This document shows, piece after piece, positions 1-8,195 of a DNA stretch of 26,487 nucleotides (within the stretch, counting starts at the first letter, position 1; each line of letters begins with the position of its first letter). The stretch comes from Paramacrobiotus richtersi (lineage: Eukaryota; Tardigrada; Eutardigrada; Parachela; Macrobiotidae): NCBI GenBank assembly GCA_034698045.1, contig JAQGAU010000541.1, positions 1-26,487 on the forward strand, given 5' to 3'. The notes under the pieces were generated by a model. The model did no database searches. It was not told where the DNA came from and saw only the letters and a program-made list of their open reading frames with translations. A program made the translations under genes and the position numbers.

Positions 1-27
1 AGAGAGTACGTGTGTGGATGAGAGTAT

Positions 28-137
28 CGGCCCGAATGTCGTTACCCAACTGTTTAGAGCCGAAACGCACATTCAGCCCGAAACGTGCTGCCGGCCAAAA
101 TGATAACGGCGCTAGAGCCGATAACGGTTTCGGGCCG
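28..137. repeat. 9-bp inverted repeat around a GC-richer leader segment
   Basis: CGGCCCGAA at 28-36 is matched by its reverse complement at 129-137. Between them lie several variants of the words GCCGAAACG and GCCGATAACGG. It could be the edge of a repeat family, but no target duplication is visible and the window starts too close to tell. Confidence 0.3.
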
Positions 138-184
138 TTAGTTTCCGCTACACACTCGTGAATATCTGAGAGGCCCTATTGTGA

Positions 185-566
185 ATTTGTGCGCGGACAG
201 TGTTTTGTGTCATTTCATCGCACGCGTACAGTACGTTCAGCATACACCGAACTCGGTTCGAAAAGCGAACGCACCATACGTACGTGGCAGCGATTTGCCA
301 CAGGAAGCTGGCTTACGCACCGGCTGCAATACGATACTGCTGGAGATGCAGCGCTGCGGGACGGAGCGATCGCCCGGTCGTCTGCGAAAAAAAGAAGATC
401 CAAAATGTTTTAGAATTTAGACAAAATTTCATTTCAAAAACGAAATACGCTAATACCACCACCGACATTCTCCGCGTTTTTTGAGCTATAGGAAGATAAT
501 GTGGGAAGACTGGGGAATGAGGATACCTCCTCCGACCAAAATGGGAGAAGGGAGAGTATAAGTTAC
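185..566. repeat. Diverged duplicated block, copy 1
   Basis: This block aligns along its length with 1538-1926. Shared landmarks in the same order are TGTGTC-TTTCATC, GCGTGTACAG-like, GTTCGAAA, ACGTGGCA, GACGGAGCGATCGCC, an A-rich run, TTTTTTGAG and GAGTATAAGTTA. Identity looks like roughly two thirds by eye. A short + frame near 250-300 keeps the pattern SKxERxIxTWQxFA in both copies. That vaguely recalls a transposase helix-turn-helix, but the frame is broken in copy 2, so I do not call a gene. It is either an old local duplication or two members of an unnamed repeat family. Confidence 0.55.
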
Positions 567-569
567 AAG

Positions 570-598
570 GCCCAGCTCGGCCTCCGGCCTCGCTGGGC
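570..598. repeat. GC-rich hairpin next to duplicated block
   Basis: A GC-rich imperfect palindrome in AT-rich surroundings. The arm GCCCAGC (570-576) pairs with GCTGGGC (592-598), with further GGCC pairing inside. Block copy 2 at 1538-1926 lacks it. Function unknown. Confidence 0.4.
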
Positions 599-599
599 A

Positions 600-1537
600 C
601 CCGGAGAACTAACTTGGGTTATTTAAGCACGGTTCCCGATCAAAGTATTAGGCATTGCAACAACTTTTTAGGAACAGAGTTGTGCATTACCACATCATCT
701 TTGTGTTTATACACAACAACTGAACAAAAAATGGGTCATTACTTGAACTTACAATATTTTGATCATAACAACATCATAAAAGGCTCGCCTCGCCTGAAAA
801 TACCAGAAAGCCTGCCTGAAACGCAAATAGTTTCGTTTTACGGATTAGTAAGTTCGTTTTCAGCTCCGTGTTAAATCCTAAAACACGAGATTATGTGCAA
901 AATTCCGATGGCACAAAGATTCGTATCAGGGTGTTCACCATATTACTGATTATCTGAAATATTTTCTGAACAGGCCAGCAGAGCAGCATCAAAATGCCCG
1001 GCGATCGTTCCATATTATTAGAACTTAATTTTCGAAGCATACTCGAGATAAAAAAAATATTTTATCATTCGCTTTGTACATTTTCCGGTCACACAGCGCA
1101 CTCTTTATTCGGTTAAACACGGTAGCTGCGTTCTCTGCCTTTAATTCGTTACAATATGGCTCTGCAATGATCGGGTCTAAGTATCACGAGATTGCCGTTT
1201 TCGTCGTCTATGATAAGATGTTTATAAGAAACACATGATGTACGGCCGCATAACGCGTCGCAATGTCGTTAATATTAAAAGGATTTCTAAAACTTTTTAA
1301 AATTAAAAAAGTGTGTATAAAAGACTAGCGAAATTAAGAAACACACTTCGTTTTTAGCATTTTTTTTAGAGTTTACGGCTTACTTCGAAGAAACGGAAAG
1401 AAAGATCGTGAAGTATTATTGTATGTACACGCTCGACGAAATGACCCGAGAATTTGCCTACCGCATACAAATGATTCAATACGCTACCGGGGGGTGAGCG
1501 CGTATAAGCAGATTAGAAATATCCGAAGCGCATGGTT
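600..1537. other. Intergenic, no gene seen
   Basis: AT-rich sequence without a convincing coding frame in six frames. A textbook TATAAAAG lies at 1316-1323, but no open frame or splice pattern follows it within several hundred bases. Confidence 0.5.
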
Positions 1538-1926
1538 TCGAATGCACTGCTCTGTGTGTCCTTTCATCATGCGTGTACAGCACGAAGTGCGCTAAACGTT
1601 AGCTAAACGTAGTTCGAAATTCGAGCGCAACATTCACACGTGGCAACAATTTGCTATAACTGACGCTGGCGCACGCGCCGGATGTACATTATAATACTGC
1701 AAAAAATGTTGCACTGCCGTACGGAGCGATCGCCATGTTGTCTTTGGAAAAATAAACTTAGAAAAATTCCAAGAATTCAAAACAATTCTCATTTGAAAAG
1801 CGAATACGCCTATGCCACCCACGGGCTATTTAGCATTTTTTTGAGTTGTGGAGGATTGGAATCCGTTCAGGGAGAACGGAGCTTACTCTGGCCGAACGAA
1901 AAGTGGTCTCTTGGAGTATAAGTTAG
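1538..1926. repeat. Diverged duplicated block, copy 2
   Basis: Second copy of the block at 185-566. It lies directly upstream of F-box unit A. I do not see it upstream of units B or C, so it is not part of the triplicated unit. Confidence 0.55.
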
Positions 1927-2055
1927 AATAATAATAATGATGATCATGATATCGTACGCGTCCCAACAGCATTGTACTGATAAAGGAAACAAGCACACAT
2001 CCACGCCTTGATCTAGTTCAGCTGGCACAGTACTGTATTTAGTAAGCTCTTAAGA

Positions 2056-2084
2056 GCAGACATAATTATAATTAGTATGTCTGC
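2056..2084. promoter_or_regulatory. Conserved upstream inverted repeat, unit A
   Basis: GCAGACA and TGTCTGC form a 7-bp inverted repeat around an AT-rich 15-nt core, about 190 nt upstream of the ancestral ATG. The same arms occur at the same place in units B and C while the core varies. This fits a protein-binding palindrome or an RNA hairpin in the 5' leader. Confidence 0.45.
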
Positions 2085-2274
2085 AGACCCTAATCATGCT
2101 ATTGCTGTTCCGGTATGCTCAAGTATATATTGGCGCCAAATTAACACCGCAGAGTGCATATGCCATGCAAATCGCTGGTTTACTGTGTGAAAGTAACCTG
2201 TACGTAATTACATGTAAATCAAGGAAGGAACTTTGTTGTAAATATATTTCGTATATCATCAAAGCTAATATTAG

Positions 2275-5200
2275 ATGGCTAGCTCCAGTGTATGTAGCAT
2301 CTAATTTTGCATACCCGCAACCTAATGCTCGACTAGCGAACCTGGGAAACACAGTACTGGTAAACATTGGTCAGTTGCGCGGGAACAGTGACCTCTGGTG
2401 TTTGGGATATCTGAAAGACACCGCTGGCGACCAAGTTCTCATTGATCTGGACTGCGCCCAGTTTCCCACCTTTTGGATCAGTACGCAGTATGTTTGGTAC
2501 CATTATCTAATTGATTTTGGGATTTATGACCGTTATCCGCTCCGTCCGCCGCCGTTGCACGTGCAGGTTGCTATACGCAATGAGCTGGATGGTCCGTTGG
2601 TTTTCCGCCAAGCACTGTTGTTGAATCGCCCTTTCAGTCGACAATCTGTTATATATGTGTTGCGTTACCGGCACTGAAGGTGGGAATACCGATGACCATT
2701 GCCAGGAACTCCAAGTTGTGCATCGCTGGCAGGTAGTTCTGTCGTTGCCGACTACCGAGCCATCGCTATTTAGCAGACTAAAGAAAAGCGGAAGATTGGA
2801 TGAAATTCCCGTTTTAAAACAGACAGTCTATGCCAATAACATTAGCGCAGATCAACGGCCATTTCGAGAATACCTGCTGATACGCCTGGTCTGTTCCGCC
2901 GTACAGTCTGCGGGATTTCGGCGACCTTACTCGAATGGTTTGTTCAACCATCGAGTGTTTGTTGACATCGGCAACAACAATATCATGTTCCTGCTTTTTG
3001 ATTTGCATCTTTGGGAAATGGATGGTAATGAAGAGGGTCAGCTGGAGTGGACGACATCCTCGGAGCAGAAGTTCGCTGCGATTATTGAGGAAGTTTTAGG
3101 AAGATACGAGGATGAGTCAGTACCGGAAGTAAGGATGTGTGAGAGTCCTAGTGGCGGTAAGCGACTCGAAGCATGCCAGTGTGACTTCTGTTTTTATTCT
3201 TAAGACTGTAAGCAAGACAGGACACGCTTTCAGGACACACGACGCACGACGTTCAGCCTTTGCTCGGCACACTTCCGTGGCAGCTTTTGTTCGAAATCTT
3301 GCAGTATTTGGATTTTCATTCTCAGTTAACAGCTAAACGGTAAGATTGTACGGCAGTGACACTATATTCTATGAAGACATTTACTGCCGAAATAATGTGT
3401 ATATTGTGAGCAAGTGGGACAATATTTGCACTACATGATTCCACAGAATCTGGTAGTTTAGTTATAGTTACATTAAGAAGTATGCGAAACCAGATTCATG
3501 CAAACATAAACGTCATGTAAAAAGAACGTGTTCTACTTATGGGAGAATAACGAACAACGATAATCATAAATAATAGTATAGATGTGCATGACATACTGTA
3601 CTTGTGAATTTACTGTGATATCGGGCTGCAAATCGCTATTCGCTACTTCAGTACTTCACTTGATCTATGTTATAGTAACTAACTTGCGGACGGCAGATTA
3701 TACGCTGCGTCCCTCGTACATCGAAAGCGATTTTGGTGTTAATTATTCACTGCAGTCTTTTCAATTTGGCATGTACTGCTGCGTACCCCGTCTACCTGTG
3801 TCGTCATTGACTTCCGCAACATCAGCAAAGGAATGCATTTTATCAATGCAAAAGAAGGATATTACCTTGGAACCCTGCTGGACCGAGCGGTCAGCCAGAA
3901 AACAAAGGCGCTGGTGTTGGAGAACATGGACAATGAGCTTAACAGTCGATACGGAGTGGAACAAGTTGCCCCAGCCATGAAGATGCTCCAGGACTTGTTG
4001 GCATTAAAGGAAGCGAATGTGCTTGCGATAATGCTAAGAAATTGTGAGCTCGACCACGAAACAAGGATGAGTCGGCATGCCGATGACTTCATGGTTCATG
4101 AGCTGTACCATATATCCAAATTGCTACCAGTTTGTCAAAGGCTTCTTCTGTCGAACTTCACCACGCACGATTTTCCTGTGTGCGACTGCAGCACTCATAA
4201 TATGTACAGGTGGTGTAAAATTCCGGAAGCCATTACCATCACACTCCCTTACCTGGAATTCCGGCGTTCTGCTGGTGAAAGGGACAGCGTAATGAGGTTC
4301 ATAAAGGCGCTCGAACCGCATCTTCCTTCCGTGGATGGAATCAAAGCTCAGTTCAAAGAACGGCATCAGTACTTGGTGCACACCTTAGAATATCCGGATG
4401 GATGGCAGCGATTCAGACAGTTTCTCAGGAGGTAGGTACCGCGGTTTTTAAGGTTTATGATGAAGGAAGATTCATAAGGATAAATTTTTTCGTAATAGTC
4501 CCGCAATGTATTGGTAATTTATTGCTCACCCGTTAGTTGTGGCTTGGTAATTTTCCAAGGTCACTCATGATCACCGTTGTCATCGGTTAACACATGATGC
4601 AAAACTTCGTACATTTTACTCCGTTGTTGGTATTCGGTACTGTGTGCATGGGGTGTTGAACATTGTATAAGATCTAGGTCGAAATGAATTGTTTCTGCTA
4701 ATGTATTTTCCTGTTTCGGTAAAACGTTCTGATACGGTATTTTGTAGTGTTGGGTAGTAAGTAAAGATTAAGTAAATCATAGTAAGTAGTAAATGGCTTT
4801 CCTAATATTAAATATTAAGTAAATAGTAAGCTATTTTGTAACATAGTAAGTAATATTAAGTAACAAACCAGCGGCCAATAGTAATAGTAAGTAAATAGTA
4901 AGTTCTCGTCCTGCTCGTAATAATTAACTTTAGACAGTTAACTTTAAGCCGGAAAAACTCAAAAATTTTCGCGCTTCGCGCGATTTCTCAGCTCGTCCGC
5001 TGACTTAGCTAAGGACGGTCCCTGGGCGATCGCCAAAACCGGTAGTTTTATGAACTTTTTGAACTAATAAAAGCCAAAACTTTCAAAAATTTCCGCGGTT
5101 GCGCGGTTTTACTTGTGTTTGTTTTGCTTTGCTTCTACAAAATTTCGTGAGTCCCTTGCTCTTCCCTGGCATTCGGCCTAGATTCGACACTGACCGAATT

Positions 5201-5690
5201 CATTTCTGCAAACTGTAGTAATAGCAAAATGTTGTTGTGATTTGCGAGTCTGTTTTCATGAACGCTTGTTTTTTACGTCAAAGATCAATAAAAATTTTCG
5301 TCATCACTGAGTTTCTATCTGGATGTATGTCTGTCAATTGGCGAAAATATTAAACAATAGTAAAAGAATAGTAAATAGGAAGTAATATCCAAAGGTTCAT
5401 ATTAAATAGCAAGTAATTAGTAGTGGTTATGCACATTTAGTAAGTAATAGTAAGTAAATAAGCCGTAGCGGGTAGTAATAGTAAGTAAGCGGTCCGATGG
5501 GTTTTACTACCCAACACTAGTATTTTGCAGGCATACTTTCACCGAACTTTCCACATTGGACAGCTTCTGGAATGAGTTGGATTTACGAAACTTCGATCAG
5601 CTTCCGCTTACCAAAATGGTTTTGCTACTGCTTGATGTTTGCTTGGATATGGCTTTCGAAAATGATGATTTAATGGTTTACGATATTTAG
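2275..5690 (+). pseudogene. Tudor-like/F-box gene copy A, probably a recent pseudogene
   Basis: Four exon equivalents are recognisable by alignment to copies B and C: 2275-3156, 3234-3339, about 3756-4431 and 5531-5690. Three lesions break the frame. First, TGTA is tandemly repeated at 2289-2296, so the family ATG (2275) reads nine codons and hits TAA. Second, a net +4 around 2631-2658 ends the upstream frame at 2677, and the true frame resumes from about 2655. Third, 13 nt are missing at 3760/3761, removing the intron-2 acceptor and the first F-box codons of exon 3; the remaining AG at 3754-3755 splices out of frame. The rest is well kept: exon 2 is 106 nt, as in B and C, and encodes LPWQLLFEILQYLDFHSQL, and exons 3 and 4 are otherwise open. 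Intron 3 carries a hAT MITE. An upstream ATG at 2096 is in frame with the first exon part and could bypass lesion 1 only. Sequencing error is an alternative, but three independent sites make it unlikely. Confidence 0.75.
4745..5519. mobile_element. Non-autonomous hAT-type MITE in intron 3 of copy A
   Basis: A 775-bp insertion with perfect 15-bp terminal inverted repeats, TAGTGTTGGGTAGTA at the left end and its complement at the right. It is flanked by an exact 8-bp target duplication, GTATTTTG, at 4737-4744 and 5520-5527. Copy B has the empty site (one GTATTTTG then CAG at its intron-3 acceptor). An 8-bp duplication and TIRs of the (T/C)AGTGTTGGG type are typical of the hAT superfamily. The subterminal regions are dense in AGTAAGTAA/TAGTAA words, as in other hAT MITEs. 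No transposase frame is present, so it would need a hAT transposase in trans. Confidence 0.92.
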
Positions 5691-6560
5691 AATCTCGCAC
5701 TTTCCCTCATAGCAGCAGTTTGGGACAATCATAATAGAAGCTCCGCTATTCTTTGACTAGATTGTGTGGATGTGCGACTACCATTGTCAAAGTATGTCTA
5801 GTAAGTAGCTGAAGTACCTGTACACTGAACCAATCTTTCGGTCAGGTATGGCTGTTAGAATCTGTTAGAACTTAGAACTGACCATGTCCTTTCGTGAAAT
5901 TTCGTTTCGTTTTCGATTAACTGCTGTTTTGGCTGATCCCCACCGTCGGCACTCTTCTTTTGTATTGCATAAATTTTGTTTTGCGTTTTGCACAGTGGCA
6001 GTAGTATGCGAACTGTTATTGCGTCGAGGGATATCAGTCTAGATTATTGTTTTCAACGTTACAATATTAACATTTCATCAGCGTGACCGAACCAGGCGTT
6101 TTTTATCTTCTAGCACCAGATTCTTGGCATGCTTTTGACATTACAAACTATAGATCCATATAAATCTTGGTTATTGTAATTTTGGGCATGTAAACCCAAG
6201 TTCAGAATGTGGGATTAATGGTGTGAATGGCGTAATTAAACGTAGCTGCACGAGTAAACAAGCAAGGTACGCTTCCATACTATTGGGCAAACTGAATTAA
6301 TATGTACTGTTGCCACTTTGTACCTGCTAGGTACCTAGCTAGCTGGTGTGATTTTACTATTAATGGGAAGAAATCAGCTGTACCGGCAAAAAAATTCACC
6401 AACATTTCCCTACTGTATCAATCGCACTCGTCGTAGCTGCTTTACAGAGCGGTCATGCCCTTTGCGACTGTAACTTGGCTTAATTAACAAACTGCAGACA
6501 CTATCACACAGTTCTGTAACCTCCCGAAAACCTGTCAGTCATCCTTTTCCCCAAAGACAA
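5691..6560. repeat. Conserved 3' flank of unit A
   Basis: Non-coding flank that aligns with 10883-11790 (B) and 15944-16840 (C). A CATAAA followed by TTTTGTT at 5968-5973 is kept in all three copies about 250-280 nt after the stop codon and may be a variant poly(A) signal. The conserved ATG of the small ORF seen in B and C is present at 6363, but the frame is shifted here. About 75 bp present in B is missing. Confidence 0.6.
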
Positions 6561-6894
6561 ACACAATTCAGAAAAAGAATTGCAGTCAAAATTAAAATTA
6601 GTTATTATAATAACAGCAATAATACTTTTTCGCAATTCTGCTACCGCATACATATAAGGAAAACGCAGTCCTTGCAGCGACTAATCGGCACATCCGTGCT
6701 CTACGGAAAACATACCATAACAGGCATTGTTAAATAATAAGTGGCGCGCCAGAAAAATTAATAAAGTCCAACACACATAACAGCGGTTGAACAGTAAAGC
6801 GATAGCAAAGGTTATTTTTCGAAAACACTGCATAAGCAAACGGCCAAATGCTGCTTTTTTTCTAACCGGCAACTCTTTTTAAGTTTCTACATCC

Positions 6895-7098
6895 ATGATT
6901 AAAACGACGCAAAATCAAACAGCATGCAAAAGCGAAATCATTTGCAACTATGATCGATATATCGTACATATGTTCGATCCGTACGTAAAAGAAACACTAA
7001 ATCTCACAAGTATAATGGACCCGCGCTATATTCACAACGATATGAGACAGTGCCCAAATTGTACGAAATGTACGAAGCATGAATATTGTGCTTATTAG
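6895..7098 (+). CDS. Small Cys-containing ORF in 3' flank, doubtful gene
   Basis: A 67-codon ATG frame ending CPNCTKCTKHEYCAY and stop. Unit C keeps the last part (CPTCVKCTKHEYCVC then stop, ending about 17426) and the start (ATG at 17199 with the same first codons), but its middle is interrupted by a stop and a hairpin expansion. Unit B lacks the region. The cysteine spacing C-x2-C-x2-C-x5-C recalls a small zinc-binding tail, but several differences between copies change amino acids. It may be chance, or the remains of a small gene or last exon. Confidence 0.2.
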   Translation: MIKTTQNQTACKSEIICNYDRYIVHMFDPYVKETLNLTSIMDPRYIHNDMRQCPNCTKCTKHEYCAY

Positions 7099-7127
7099 GG
7101 ACATTACAGGCGATTGCGAGTTATGCG

Positions 7128-7612
7128 TTAGTAGGCATTAGTTTTGATCACCGTGCTCTGTACATATATGTGGTGAGATTTTAAGCGCAGATATACATAC
7201 ATATAAAGTCCATCGCATAAACAGCCATGTTAAAACTGAATATCTCTTACAAAACTTAGAATTCGTCACCGTTTTCAGTTTCCCCAACACAAGAAGTCAT
7301 TCATGCTTTATGCATTTTGCCCAGACATTTTGAACTCAGTCTCATATTTTTTGCGAATGTATCGCTCGCTTGAGGTCACGCACTTATCGGCGATCTGGCG
7401 GTATAATGCTACACCATGTCAGTGGAAAGTCCACAAGCCCAGCTGATCGTTACTAACTTACTATTCCCACAAAAAAAGGTGCTTTGTCTTATACACGGTA
7501 AAATTTGATTTCTGTACACTACTGTGCAGCTTCTGAAAATTGTGAGTAGACGTCACAATTTCAGTTGTTAGCAGAGAATTACATATATACTGTATAAGTA
7601 GATGCTAAATTA
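7128..7612. other. Spacer between units A and B
   Basis: AT-rich sequence without a coding frame or recognisable element. I found no clear match to the other inter-unit spacer at 12086-12300. Confidence 0.4.
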
Positions 7613-7753
7613 TCAGGATACCGCAGAGAAGCAACCGTTTACAGCTGACATATTCAGAAGGTTTTGCTTCTCTCTTTTGTTAAGCAAAACTACGGAATGG
7701 TCCACTGACATAATTTATACTGGTTTGGTATGCCTCAGTCTCCCTGTTACGCC

Positions 7754-7815
7754 GTATTGCGCAAGAGCATATTCATTGATATCAATGATATCAATGAGTA
7801 TGCTCTTGTATTGCG
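7754..7815. repeat. Near-perfect palindrome between 8-bp direct repeats
   Basis: The palindrome at 7762-7808 has arms CAAGAGCATA and TATGCTCTTG and an internal alternation of TTGATATCA/TGATATCAA. Only one symmetric pair differs within each arm region. It lies between two copies of GTATTGCG (7754-7761 and 7808-7815). Unit C has one uninterrupted CTATTGCGCAAG at ~12542, which looks like the empty site. This may be a tiny MITE footprint or a foldback insertion. Confidence 0.5.
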
Positions 7816-7989
7816 CCGTAGTTCAGAACGTAAAAGTTTCGCGTCTAAAAGACGAGAAATTGCATGGTAATGGGAGTTCAGAGCCCTCTTGGTTCGAAAC
7901 AATGGATACCGTCCCCATCTCTTCGTACTGAACGAAAGAAGCAACACATACGTCTAGCCATATTAGTAGTGGGTTTTTAGTTTTTACGA

Positions 7990-8019
7990 GCAGACATAAT
8001 TATACTAAGTTTTGTCTGC
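7990..8019. promoter_or_regulatory. Conserved upstream inverted repeat, unit B
   Basis: Same GCAGACA...TGTCTGC arms as at 2056-2084, with a 16-nt AT-rich core, ending about 176 nt before the ATG of copy B. Confidence 0.45.
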
Positions 8020-8195
8020 AGATGCTAATCACCCAATTGCCGTTCCGGCATGCTGGCGCCAAATTAGCAGAGTGCAGATGCCAAATACTGGTTTACTGAG
8101 CGAAAAGAAGATCTGTGTAAGTATAAGTAATTGTAATTCTAGGAAGGAACTTGGTTGGCTGTAGGCATATTTCGTTCATCATCAAAGCTTGCGAG

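Larger units (their letters stand above)
1935..7127. repeat. Tandem duplication unit A
   Basis: First of three head-to-tail units containing an F-box gene plus 5' and 3' flanks. The 5' flank matches unit C from about 1935 (GCATTGTACTGATAAAGG is shared at ~1969). The 3' flank matches units B and C through about 6560, and C alone through about 7127. It is longer than the others partly because of the 775-bp hAT element in intron 3. Confidence 0.8.

Noticed and set aside
1316-1323. Perfect TATAAAAG box
   Set aside because: No initiator at the expected spacing and no coding exon follows before unit A. AT-rich DNA gives such words by chance.
2096-2677. Alternative start of copy A at 2096 giving an N-terminal extension
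   Set aside because: The corresponding stretch in copy C contains an in-frame stop, so the extension is not ancestral, and the frame still ends at lesion 2.
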